A DNA stretch of 64,000 nucleotides, from assembly GCA_047495785.1 (NCBI GenBank), contig JBLDXI010000009.1, positions 2,046,001 through 2,110,000 on the forward strand, in the 5' to 3' direction. The position numbers and the translations under genes are program-made. This DNA is from Lepidodermella squamata (Eukaryota > Gastrotricha). The notes under the pieces are model-generated. The model worked only from the letters and a program-made list of their open reading frames with translations. It ran no database searches and was not told the DNA's origin. The first letter of the stretch is position 1. Each line of letters starts with the position of its first letter. Below, in pieces: positions 1 to 11,613 of the stretch.

Positions 1-1393
1 GCGACGGATACCCAGGATCAAGCTGATATCTCGAGTCAAAAGCCAGTGCATACCGAGGAGCCCGTTGTGCCTCTAACAACGGAAGCCCAAAACACATTTC
101 CGCAAATTAACGGTAGCCGTCATGTAATTGTCGAGAATATTCTGGCGAGCGACGAGCACCCTGTTAACTCGGGACCTGTTGAGGCGATAATCGAGACCGC
201 TAAAGCAATGCCCGCCGTTCAAGTTCGTAAGGTCGAGGACTGGCGAGAAAAAGCACGCGCGATCGCTACCCGCATCAACCAACAAATCGATCATGAAAAA
301 CCAACAGCCGAGGAAGCGAAGCCACAACTCGTGGAAGACACGATTCGCAACCGAATCAAACGAACCGTTGTCCAGAAGCCTATTGAAGAATCTTCGGTGC
401 CTGACTTTGTTCGCAAAGCTAGAGCGATGTCTCAAACTGCTGCTTCGAAAATTGCTCAAAATGGCAACTTGATTGAATCACACCCGCCTAAGTAAGATAT
501 TGTCATTATAGTTGAAATTTACAATTTTGTTATTTTAAATCAGGGTTGTCGACAGGCCCGTTGAAAATGTTGCCCACGAGGTCATCGAATTCCCTAGCTT
601 TGCCACAAACGGGCATGTTAACGAAAACCTTGTTCAAGGAAGCGCGGAAGCTGCAATCGAACCTGCCATTACAGTTGCTGCAGGTGTTACGGTTTCTGCT
701 GCGCCTTCTATTCCTCCTCAAGCAATAGAGGAGCGGCCAAAGTCGACATCAACGGAGTCGTCTGAATTGAGCAGCCATCAAGATTCGGCTGTTGAAAACC
801 ATCCAGAAGACGAGGAAAATTCTGGTAGCGAAAAGTTGAAGCACGAATGGATGATGCGTGCCGCCAAGATTAAGGCAGCTATTCCGAGCATGCTGGACGA
901 GAAAACTGAATTGAAGCGCGAAGCTATGGCGCTGATTCGAGAGCAACACAAGCAAAGCCGTAGCTTGGTTTCTCAACTGGCGAAGACACCAACTCAAAAA
1001 ACGGTCCAAGCTTCCATCCAACAAAAACGAAACGCTTACAAGCAATTCGCCGCTGCACCCTCACAAGTTCGCGATACCTGGTTGCCTAAGCCTGAACCAA
1101 TTGGTAAGATATTTAATTAATTTTGGTCGACCCCATCTAAAGTTTTCCCGTACAGAGAGCGGTTTTGACGTTGTTCCGAAGAATCGCAGTGGTTCCTCTG
1201 CATCTTCATCCCCTGATGGTTCTCAGGTCTTCCGTTCAAAATGTAAGACATGACAAAACATTGATCGCTCATGCTTATTTTTTTCTTGATAGCAAATGTG
1301 TCTCAGCAAGAAAACGGCTACGACAAGGCTCGTTCCGGACTTTTGGATGAGCACCGAAACCAAAACGTCTTAAACGGAGCCGAGAACCACTGA
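1..1393 (+). CDS. Unrecognised hydrophilic protein, 5'-truncated by the window edge
   Basis: Exons 1-491, 544-1103, 1156-1242 and 1293-1393 join in one frame, ending in TGA at 1391-1393. The first exon is open to the left edge, so the start lies outside the window. About 413 residues are visible. The protein is polar and rich in Glu, Lys, Gln and Ala, with no membrane segment. Two stretches look helical: one around WREKARAIATRINQQ in exon 1, and one around EWMMRAAKIKAAIPSM followed by a Lys/Gln-rich segment in exon 2. These suggest coiled coil or a disordered scaffold. I do not recognise a family and assign no function. The three introns are 52, 52 and 50 bp, typical for this window. Confidence is high that it is coding, low on identity. 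Confidence 0.8.
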
Positions 1394-3848
1394 TTCCATT
1401 CGAGGTTACCGGGATTCAAAGCTAAATCCGATTTATGTTAGGCTCTACATCTATTGTGACAACATTATTTCGGATTTGAGAATGAAGCCCGATTCTAATA
1501 ATATCTTTGTTGTGATTTATGTTATTTTAACATGCTTATTTTAAACAATATTCGTCCGTTCACTGCGCTGCTTGCTCTTAATTTTCACTTTTGGGCTGCT
1601 CATTAGCCAGCTTTTTCTTTGTTAAACCGACGCGGAATAAAAATGTCAAATTTGACTTGTTGTCAATTGGATTGTTGGTATCTTTTTCAGTAAACCTAAA
1701 GGCTGGCTCCATTTCCCGCCTTGAAAATTGACATTGGTTAATCAATCATGCGAATCAATTTTTGCCCTGATCAAATTTGAGCATTTTTATCTCGAAATTC
1801 TCCACAGCCTTACCCAAACATATGCACATTAGCCCTTTAAGCGAACTGGAATAGTATGACAAAAATTTCTTCTTGCAGGCTATTCAAATGTAGCTCACTC
1901 ACATAGCCCAGATCACCCCACTTGGGCATGTCAAAGCAACCCCATTTTACTGTTCGCAAATGCTCACTATAAAGCTTGGGCGTGGCACGCCACAGAGCGA
2001 TATATCATCGCCCTAGTTTTGCATCGTTCCGTGGTTAACCGACTCTCATACACGCCCGAGGTTTTTATCGCTATTGTAGAATCTGTTAGTGACGGGAATA
2101 GGCGCAAATTGTAGGGAAACCTCGATTTTCATTGTGTATTTTCAACCTGAGAATAAAAGCGGTCAAGATCGTCACAGGACACTGACTTGAAAAGAAATCA
2201 TTTTTTAGGCTACGGCGCCCGCGTCAGCGGGAAATTATTGGGAAATTTGAAGAATTTGAAGACCATTTCCGGAAAAAAGGAAATAAACCTGTTAGCTAAA
2301 GCTTGCTTCCCTTGTGCTTGGCTAATTTATGGTATAATTTGATAGAATTTGGTGATATTTGTGGAGGTAGGCATAGAAACGTAGTGATCACTTGTCTACG
2401 TTGAATATGTTGAACGGGAACTTTCAACTTTGCTCCCGAAAGGTGCGCGAAAATAGCTATTCACCCGCATCTGGGTGCGACAATTTTGCTACGTACACCC
2501 AATAAATTTGATAGGATTGTCATGAAAACACGAGTGCAGAGAGAAAAATCGATGTAGCCCAGTTTCTCGCTCCAACTGCGCCCATGATAAAAGAAACCAA
2601 AGAAAGCGAAACCGCCAATCGCCTTCAAGGCCGTTACCTTCAAGGTCAGCAATTCTACTTCTGTGCGCCCTACTCAAGTATGCTGCTTGGTTCCAACTGG
2701 GGTCACTTTGATATACCAAAATGGGGTGATTTTGGCATACCAAAGAACAAAAATGGGAAGGTATAGACCCTGTGAATGGGGTACCGCGTTGGATAGCCTG
2801 TAGGAAGGGCAATCTAAAAATGGCTTCGATTAGGCGGCTTCGGTTGAACCGCCACCGAAGTTTCAATTAATAAGGAAATTAAAAAACATTGCTGCAACGT
2901 TACCTATATTACTTCATGTACCAGAATGAGTTTTGTTGATGTGCATTGTAAGTATCCAGTCTGTTGTTTCCTTGGGCTATCCAACGATACCCCGTCTTGA
3001 CCATACGTACAATCTTCGATTTTTAGAATAGGTCTGACTCAACAATCGTGTCCGGCAGGGTCTCACTGACTACTTATTTCGTTTTTATGACTTTTCATGA
3101 AAAACTGACAGAATGGTAACTTGGATGACGAATCCTATGAATTCATCCGGATGAATCTATATTAAACAAAACTAGCGCGATTGAAATTTTCAGTGAAATC
3201 AGGACATGTTGATGCGCCCAAGTGCCTAGTTTGGCATGCGATTGTCGATTTTCCGAATAGTTCCTTGTTCCTTCATTTGCCTGAAAATTCAAAAATTCGA
3301 TTTGTTGGCTTTGCTGAAAAAATATTCGGCTGTGAAACGATTAAATAGGATTCCCCTGATTTTGAAATCTTATGCGCCACGTGTCTCCAACTTATAACTT
3401 ACCATGTTCGAAAGTGACTGTGGTTTTATGCTGTAATCAGTAATCAGCATTACTTCTGTATTCTGTTCAAATATTACGAACTTGAGATTTTTCTCTAATT
3501 TCATCACCAGTGGATGAAAAGCATGCTAATAAGGAGTCACCGTTTTAATAAAAGACCGCATTTGAAAACTCATGCTTTTTATTTGAAAGTTTTGGCATAC
3601 CGGTATCAATGGTTCCAAGACAACAACTCTTGATTAAAATGGTGAACTTATTCGGTTCAAAAATTCAGCCTCAAACATCAGGTCCAACCAGCGTAGAATA
3701 TTAAAATGACCAGTCTCAGACTAACGGCAAAGTGAATAATAAGCAGCGTAATACAGTATATTTAATAAAAAACATGCAAACGACACGAAAAAGTTGTGGG
3801 TATTGTCGTGCATAAAAAATGCAAGCAATTAGCTAGATGAAAGATGGA
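1394..3848. other. Intergenic, convergent 3' ends
   Basis: No convincing gene. It lies between the 3' end of the left-edge gene (+) and the 3' end of the ECT2-like gene (-). It contains a 24-bp periodic repeat in two inverted places (1912-1944 and 2698-2745). It also holds a weak inverted match of about 20 bp (about 2776-2798 versus 2975-2996) around the motif GTTGGATAGCC. The longest open frames, up to 125 codons, lack splice context or family resemblance and look like chance. Confidence 0.6.
2698..2745 (+). repeat. Tandem 24-bp repeat, two units
   Basis: Units 2698-2721 and 2722-2745 share the pattern TGGGGT..(6)..ATACCAAA. A third, diverged copy of the same 24-bp period lies inverted at 1912-1944 (reading TGGGGTTGCTTTGACATGCC on the minus strand, then TGGGGTGAT). 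This may be the ends of a small inverted-repeat element about 830 bp long, or a scattered satellite motif. Confidence 0.5.
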
Positions 3849-6800
3849 TTAATTGTTACTATTGGAATTTTCGTCTTCGATTTCGGCGAGGGACGACGCC
3901 CCGATGCCGCCGTCATACGCTCCGTGAGTGTGGTGATGCGGGGTCTGGCAAAGAATAGCCGACGTTGACATCGTCTTCGTCGACTTGTGGTTTTCCTTCG
4001 AGCTAATGATGAAGGACTCGTCATTCAGGCTCATCTTACTAGGAGAGCAGCATAAATCACTCGCTGAAGCCATGGCGGAGCTCGAAGTGAATTGTCGAAC
4101 GGCGGGGGACAAGATTGAACTCATCCCCCGTGTGAGTCTACCAGGCGTTTGAGTAACAATACGCGACATTCTTCGCACGAAATCACCACCACGTTTCTTC
4201 ATCGACGGCGTTTTCGTGACACCGGGCGTCGCGGAGGCCGAGGCGCAATTCAACGGGCCGTTCATTCCAAGTTCATAACTGGTCGAATACCCTATTACAT
4301 CCTGCAGCGGGCGGCATTTGCTCATTTGATTGGCGATTGTTTGAAGAATCGTCTTTTTGGCGGCAGCGTCGCTAGCTTCAAAAGTGTATAGAGCGTGAAC
4401 GCTTCGATGGTTGTTACCACTGTCGACACTGACCAAGCCGAAAACCTCGCCAGGCGCATCCGTGATATCAACAACGCGTTGAATAAGATCCAACGGAATG
4501 AATTCAATGTGCTTCAACTCATAACTTCCGCTTCGATTCGCTGAGGCGGTTCCTTGCTGGTGATGGAAGACACCCGTGCTTTTAGCCGGCGATTCCGGTA
4601 CGACCATCCCACTGCCCATGGTAACCGTCGTAGTTCGCGGCCGTTTGCTGACCAGTGGCGATAATAAGCTACCCGATTTTTTCTTTTTGCAGATCTCAAT
4701 GCAATCGGTCATCAAATATATTTGAACCGGCACTTTGTGCTTGATTTCGAGCCAGCATAAATTAGGCACAGCGAAGAGATTTTCGAAGGTAGCAATAAGT
4801 TCACGGTTCGCGTTCAACAAAATCGGTGGGCAGTTTTCGATCTGGTGCAACAACTTGAAAATCACAATACAACCATCCGCTTTCCGCTTTCGGGTGTTGA
4901 TATTTGCCAAGACATCAGCGATCGCCTTGTGCGCCGCATTCAGGGAGGCATGGTCCGGGTTTGTTTCCGGAGTCGACTTCGCTAGCTCTACAGCAAAAAA
5001 CGAATCATCTCAACTTGTGTAAAACGCGCATACCAACTTACGTGATAGCAACAGGAGAGTCGAGGGTAGTCTCTGAACGGGCACTACCATGAGATCGGTC
5101 AACTTTTGACGCCGACATTGTTCAAGGGATATTCCCATTTTCAACAGGGCTTCAAAACGGGGGCATTCGCGCTCGAATTTATCGATTGAAGCCTTCACTT
5201 CATCGAGAAAACTGACGTAAGGTGGGTAACATTTTGCTAGCTGTTCAGCGTGAGACAGCCAAATATTTCCGATAGACGCATCTTCCGACCAGTTACGGCC
5301 AATCAGTTGATCAATTTCCTGAAGAATGGTCTCGTGAACGGCGAGAATAGGTTCCAATGGACCGAAAATATTCCGCACATCCTGCTGCGGAATAATCGGG
5401 TCGGTCTTATTCGAAGTTATGCGATCACGAAAATCAGTCAATATTGTCCGAAGAATTCCAACGTAGTGAGCTTCAGTGCATAGCAATTCGTTCGCAACGT
5501 GCCATCTTTTAGAAAATTGTTTTCCTGTCATAGACCGGCGTAGTCCGGCTCCAGAAATCCGTTTACCTCCAGAGGTACTGAGACGGCGATTGCCCTCACG
5601 ACTTCTACGGCCTGATTGAACCTGCGGCTGAATTTCACTAGACTCTTGAACGGCCTTTCTCGGGCTATTCAAGTGAACCTCCTCCGCCATCGATTCCAGC
5701 CGGGAGGGTAAAGGCAGGCCTGATTGGCCGCCATGAGCCAGCGATTCAAGCGAACAACGAAGGCGCCTATGCCGACTAGCAATACTGTCTCCTGTTCCAG
5801 GGTTGCTGGATGCAGCTGAATTCGGAGCCATATTTGCCGCTGACCCAGGCGTGTGATTAATAGAGTTCGAAGTTAGCGGGGAATTAGGTGTTAATCGAAC
5901 AGATCGTGATAATCTTGGAGCGGCGCCGCCCTTGCCAATCATAAATTCGTCTGAGCAGTCGAAATAACCCCGGGAAATGCAGGACCAAACCCAGGCGGGC
6001 CGCATGATTTTTCCTCTGGTTCGGTTCCACCACGGTGTAGGTGAATTGGCGAGATCGGTTGTGGTTCCTTCGCACTGAACAACATAAGCAGCCCCAGATG
6101 CATCATCAAGAACAGTGCCACCTAAAATAACTCTAATTGACCAAAATTTTGCTCGAGGAAAACCTGTTACCATTTGAAATCACGGCTTTCTTCATTTCTT
6201 CTGCTTTTGACCTCTCCTCTTCGCTCGAACCCACGTCGCAAAACGCGATTCTCAAGCCAGAAAAAGGTAACAGGCGATATCGACCTAGAACTTCACTACT
6301 GAGCGGGTTGAAGTTAGTGACGTCTTCGCGATGATCCCAAGCAGCCCAGACCCATTCTAGAGCTTGTATAGGGGTCCCGCAATCATAATGAGGCTGTCAA
6401 TGAGAACATTGGATGAAAGGATTTCTAAAATAATCCTTATATTTCCTTACGATGCATGACATGTGATCAGAACGCGCTGATACAATGTGAGTGAAGGTGT
6501 CTGCAATTTTGCTGTCATAAATCCGGCCTCCAAGTGAGAGCAAACAATGAGCAAATCGCTCTCCCTGTTCTCTGGTGAGCCCGTAATAAATAAGAACCGC
6601 TCGAGCTAAAGAGAAGCCGTAAAGATGTCGGACAGGAGCGAGGAGCTTCTATGTAATTCAAAAACAAGCGGTTTTGTGAGAAACTTGTGTAGAAACGTAG
6701 GAAACGTTTGCTCACCCCAACTTTTTCCAGCATCCATAGAACGACCGACGAAGACGCAATATATTCGTAACGTTTCCAGAGATCGTGAATTCTCGCTTGG

Positions 6801-7106
6801 TCAAACTGATCTGTGATCAATAATGCAGAATTGTTGCGTCCCGAAATGCAGTCACTGTCATTGTAGTCGGAAATAGTGAGATCCTACAGACAATAGCTTG
6901 AATTTATAAAAAAAATGTCATTAGGCTTAAGCTTTACCGGGAGCTTTCTCAACGCCGACATGCATTGAGAACTGATGTGACCATAGATGACGACATGGTT
7001 TATTTCAGCTTCATAAAGGTATTAATAATGCATCAATTTACCAGACAGCGCCAATTTACTTACCTTTCTCCTTAAATAGGTGCTTGAATTCGGGGGGAAT
7101 ACTCAT
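3849..7106 (-). CDS. ECT2: ECT2/Pebble-type Rho guanine nucleotide exchange factor
   Basis: Seven exons on the minus strand: 7106-7064, 7008-6938, 6883-6716, 6648-6451, 6393-6171, 6121-5042, 4987-3849. They give 973 aa, start at MSIPPEF. The N-terminal third carries BRCT-type repeats (segments ending VRHLYGF, PIQALEWVWAAWDH and GKIMRPAWVWSC). A linker follows, then a DH (RhoGEF) domain at about 435-625 (conserved LMVVPVQRLPS), then a PH domain with QIYLMTDCIEICKK, and a Ser/Thr-rich C-terminal tail. This order is that of ECT2, the GEF that activates RhoA for cytokinesis from the spindle midzone; the BRCT part normally binds centralspindlin and restrains the DH domain. The size matches the family (about 880-980 aa). 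Intron 1 ends in AAG (ATGAAG), a pattern repeated elsewhere here. Identity is confident; exact BRCT borders are not. Confidence 0.93.
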
Positions 7107-10100
7107 TAGAAAAATACCTATCTGAACAACGTAATTTGAATCGATTCAGTCGAAAATACAACAAGTTCATTGGGCATTTGAGCCTTTGAAAATTGCTAAG
7201 GAATGTGTGTCGAGTTGACAGAATAGAGAATTACAAAAGAGTAAAGGTCGGGGCTGCACTAACGATATTCTCGCGGTATTCGGTATTCGCCTGCTTTTCT
7301 AGTTTCAATCAACAATTAAACGCTTAACTCATTCCTTTCAACGAAATATCATACAATTTTACGATCCACAGATTAACTCATATTTTGCTGCTAAAACTTT
7401 TGGGACACAGGACAAAGCTCTTTCAACAACATTTTGACGATCTGTTTTTCGTGTTTGCTTCGCTGAAAATTCAATATTTCGAATTCACTAAAGAAGAACT
7501 TAAAAAACATGCCATGCTGAAAATTGCAAATGCTCATAGAAGTTAAAATCGTCAGCTGACAAAACAAACAGTTTAAGAGAAGAATCTCACGCTTAAACAA
7601 AGGTTACACATGGTGGACGGTGGACGTGACCTCACACATTTGACATTTCCCTCTACCTAAAGCCGGGTTTTTAATATTTTCAATTCAATCAATCAAATTC
7701 AAATTTTGCGCGTACAATAAATAATCATTGAATAAAATAATGCTATTAACTCCACAGTTTAAATAATTTTAAAGTTTTTAATTGCAAATGAACACTTTGA
7801 GCCGCATGCATTTATGCAACCTTGAAGTCCAGTGTTCAGCCTCTGTGTGCGCGGTTGGTCATGTTGGTGCCCGGAGACCAGAGACCAGGAGGTTCCAGTT
7901 CCCAGGTTACATGTTTGTCGCTTGATTTGAGCGTCTGGAATCTGGGAGATATACCGGCTGAATGAGCCAATTTTGTCAAATAACCGTCGGAGTTATGTAG
8001 AAATACCGTGCTGACCACTGACATCTTTCATCTTTAACGATGAATGTGGTCTCCTGGACATCTCCGAACAGAAATTCTGGAATACACTGCGCAAAGACGA
8101 CCGCCCCATGATCCTCGGTTCACTCGGAATGATACATGAAATTCTACACATTCCTGAAGACAGCTTGAACATTTTGATGAATTGTTTCCACGGATTCACC
8201 GTAATTATTCATGTTGACCATTTTAATTTAAGACGGACCGGATATTTTTGTATTTATGTCGTACCGTTTTAGGCGATCCTCCCAAAAGGCAATTGGGATA
8301 ACCCATTAAGCAATATGCCCAAGATGGAGATATCAGATATCGCTAAGGACAATAAATGACAGTATCTAGAAACTCCGAATATTTCCTCCTGTAGCCTAAA
8401 AAGGTTGCTCACTGATTAAATTCCTAACTAAGTGGGTTGATAGAGATATAATAAAGCTTTCCCGAAGTTCAACCAAAACCCGACTGATAGATCATAGTTG
8501 GCAGCTGAAACTTTTGCTGAACCTTCCAGGGTCAACATAATGATCTTACTTCCGACAAATTAATTTCGTCATCTGAAGCAATTGATCAGTCTAAAAAGTA
8601 AACTCAACCCCCTAGTTCACAGAAATCGGCAGATTTCATGGAGGTTGGAAGAGTCTCTAGCATCAACTTCTGTGGAGTAAAGGCATCCGAAAATCCAAGC
8701 AAGGTGAACCACATACTAGAACTGGGGAACCAGAAATGAAACTGCTAGGGTTGACATCCTTAGAAAATTTAAATTTGGGCATTATTTGAAATTTCCAGCC
8801 ATTAATGCCGAAAAATGATAACAAGTAGAGAATAAATTGAAAATACCACGATTATCGGTCATCGATGTATCGTTTTGGGAAATAATTACTTTGGGAATTA
8901 TTAATTTGCTTAAAAAGTGGATTTTTAGAGCAATTTCTCTTCAGAGTAACCCAATTGCCAATTGGGGCGGATTGCTCATAACGGTACGACATTTACATTC
9001 GCGAGGTATTGATGAGTACCATGGTCAACATAGCAGATAAAGTTGGATTTGCTCAATTAGCGAGGGGTCTCTATCACATCGTCTAGGTAATAGGTGAAGT
9101 ATTTGCTACTCCAGGATGGCGGACAGCTTTATCATTTATTTCATAGAAGTTAAGGATTCGTCATCTGATAGATGACCAGGGACACCACCAAGGTTCCTGG
9201 TTAAGTCAGCCTACACTTTACAGTAGCAGTGGCCAGGCGAAGCTAATAAGTGTAGTGTAAGCATGTTGAAAGTCCGCTAGCGTTTCGGTATAACTCTCCA
9301 TTTGACGGTAATTATTTTACCGCAGCGCAAACAAGGTCACCTCAATGTATGTGCGGTAAAACGAACGCCGCCACTTTGTAAATTTTACCGCACGCGGCGT
9401 TAGTTTTACCGTAGAAGCACTTGTGGCAGTTACTATTTAACGCAAGCTTTTGTCTTTACACTTACTGTAAGACTGACACAGCGAGCGCAAGAAGCATGGA
9501 TGAATCCCCCGCGCACACCATGGCAACGCGTCATTTTATAACACCCTAAACCAACAGGCAACTTTTCTGTTATACTCATGCTCTACAGTGGTTGCGTAAC
9601 ACGCTCTATTGTAAGAACGCGAGCCAAGACGCGAGCGGCTGGCGGCTGCGCGCGTGCACTACCTTTGTCGCAGCGCGCAGTTCCGACTCCATTATTTCTA
9701 TTTCTCCACAATATGAGCTGAATTTACCGCAGAAAAATTAATTTTACCGCGCCAGAGTATTTGTATGCTTCAGAGTCGAGGTAGCGCCGTTAACGGTAAA
9801 TGGTTTACCGCAACTAGAGAACAATGGCGAGATGGCGTTACCGTCAAATGGAGAGTTATACCGAAACGCTAACGAGTCGAAAATTATTTCCTCTCATGGT
9901 AATATTATGACTGTATTCTGGTGGATGCTATCCAGTTAGCCGAAAATATATTGGGCATGCAGTGTCAAACTTCTCAAAACATGAAACAAGGCTTCGATAA
10001 TTATTTTACTTCGTCAACGTCTCATAAAAAGTGAAAATCGATTCGAAGTGGCGCGTAGCGTGATAGAAATGTTAAGCGCATCTTCGTTCGTAAATAGCAT

Positions 10101-10383
10101 CCTGCTCGCATTGCGACATGTAATGAAAGAACAAAATCATTCAAATTGCCTTGGCCAATCGTACCGTGATCAAGCCTCGCTCTATGATCAGCGAGAACAC
10201 CAATATGTTCCGACGAGACGAAAGAATATATCGAGTTATTATGGCGTACAAAAAACAATCGACACTCGAAAATAGCCTCAAAGAAATAATCGTCTTTTAG
10301 AAAATCATTGGAAGCAGTATATTAGATAACATCGGTTTTACAATATAGAATACGCGAAAAATTACTATTACATCAGGAGCTGT
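7107..10383. other. Intergenic region with one TIR element
   Basis: It lies between the start of the ECT2-like gene (-) and the 3' end of LAMTOR1 (-). No complete gene is visible. A 594-bp element with perfect inverted ends occupies 9278-9871. A short coding-like stretch at about 8011-8200 (+) is described in the findings. The remainder is AT-rich sequence without recognisable structure. Confidence 0.6.
9278..9871. mobile_element. MITE-like non-autonomous DNA transposon with TA target duplication
   Basis: A 32-bp perfect terminal inverted repeat (left 9280-9311 starting GCGTTTCGGTATAACTC, right 9838-9869) is flanked on both sides by TA (9278-9279, 9870-9871). This is the target-site pattern of Tc1/mariner-like and related elements. 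No transposase ORF is present, so it would need a partner in trans. The interior repeats the motif TTTACCGC many times in both orientations (about 9315, 9351, 9383, 9405, 9724, 9745, 9802), as subterminal transposase-binding repeats often do. The centre is GC-rich and unlike its surroundings. Confidence 0.85.
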
Positions 10384-10942
10384 TCACACGCCGAACGGAA
10401 CAACAATGTCATTGGGATTAACGTGGACCTTGGATTGACGAGAATATGCTTCTTGAATGCGACGTGAATGCTGGAGAACTCTGACTAATAAATCATGAGA
10501 GGGTAACGGCTCGGCCAGGATCTGAACAGATGCGAGCGGAGCTTGTTGAGTGAGTGTCACCGTCGAGCTTGGCAGTTTCGCACCCGACTGAAATAGACGC
10601 TGTTGGAGCATCTGATTGTAGGATTTTACCCTTTCAACTGTTTCTACGTTCTCGGGGCCAGTTTGAACGTCGTCAACGGCTGTTACGCTTATTACGCTGT
10701 CTTGAGCTTCGCGCAAGATTCGGTCCGTAGCCATGTCTGTTGAATTGGTTGAACCGTAGGCGCTACCCGATTTGCCAACGGGCTGAGCTGTGGGCAATCT
10801 TGAACCCGAAGTGGAAGGTTCTTGAGCTTGTGGCGTGATAATAGGTTGAACATCCTGGAAAGGAAATCAAAATGAATGATAATATAAAATACGGATTTGG
10901 ACAAACCTCTTTGTCTTCGCCTTTACAACACGATGCTCCCAT
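10384..10942 (-). CDS. LAMTOR1: Ragulator complex protein LAMTOR1 (p18)
   Basis: Exons 10942-10907 and 10854-10384 give 168 aa. The N-terminus MGASCC has Gly2 for myristoylation and Cys5/Cys6 for palmitoylation, as in LAMTOR1, which anchors the Ragulator complex to late endosomes and lysosomes and serves as platform for Rag GTPases and mTORC1. The C-terminal half follows the family pattern: ILREAQDSVISV, then ERVKSYNQMLQQRL, and LASVQILAEPLPSHDL, ending VPFGV as in the vertebrate VQFGIP end. Length is close to the usual 160 aa. The first exon of 36 nt is only the lipidation peptide. No other gene lies close on its strand. Confidence 0.88.
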
Positions 10943-11613
10943 TTTATAACTTTAAATTGTCTAAAATTAAAAGAAACGAACTTTGATTAATATCTTCATA
11001 AGCGGGGAATATAAACCGCAGAAGTAACAAAGAATACTGGAAGTATTGTGGCACCATAGCAAAATGTATACACTGCCTTCAGGAATTACAAGAAACCACA
11101 GTATAACATCACCGTATAAACCCATGGTATATTAGAAACCGACAGCCATGCTAGTTTTCAATCATTTGATGCTTGAATGGCAAGATTTTGCAAACGGTAA
11201 TTCCTATTTGAAAGCGCAATATTGCTCAAGCCAGATCATGACACATGAAGAAAGTTTTAATTTTTAGTTGATCTCACACCAGTACTTTCAACGAATCAGC
11301 ATACTTGAAGAGTATAAGAATTGATGTAACAACTTCGTTTATGAATAGCTAATGAATACGCGGATACATTCTTCGACCAAAAGCCAAAATAAGCATATGT
11401 ATTATGTATTCAACTCGAGGTAATCTTTCAGCCGATGATCAACGCTGGACAGAAGTAATAAGAAAGATTATGACAGTAAATTGAGTTTACTCACTCAAGT
11501 TCTTAATAGAAAAATAGCTGAGATTATACAAAACTATCACATGGTATTTAGTCATGTGAAATCGTATTATACAGACGTATCGGCAAGAGTTAGGCTTTTG
11601 CGAGCAAATGCTT
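10943..11613. other. Intergenic, no gene seen
   Basis: This 671-bp stretch separates the start of LAMTOR1 from the 3' end of Maelstrom, both on the minus strand. It is AT-rich and no coding, RNA or repeat structure stands out. It probably holds the LAMTOR1 promoter and the Maelstrom 3' untranslated region. Confidence 0.5.

Noticed and set aside
10022-10275. 75-78 codon open frames on both strands near the LAMTOR1 3' end
   Set aside because: Overlapping open frames without splice context, start signals or family resemblance; chance in a short stretch.
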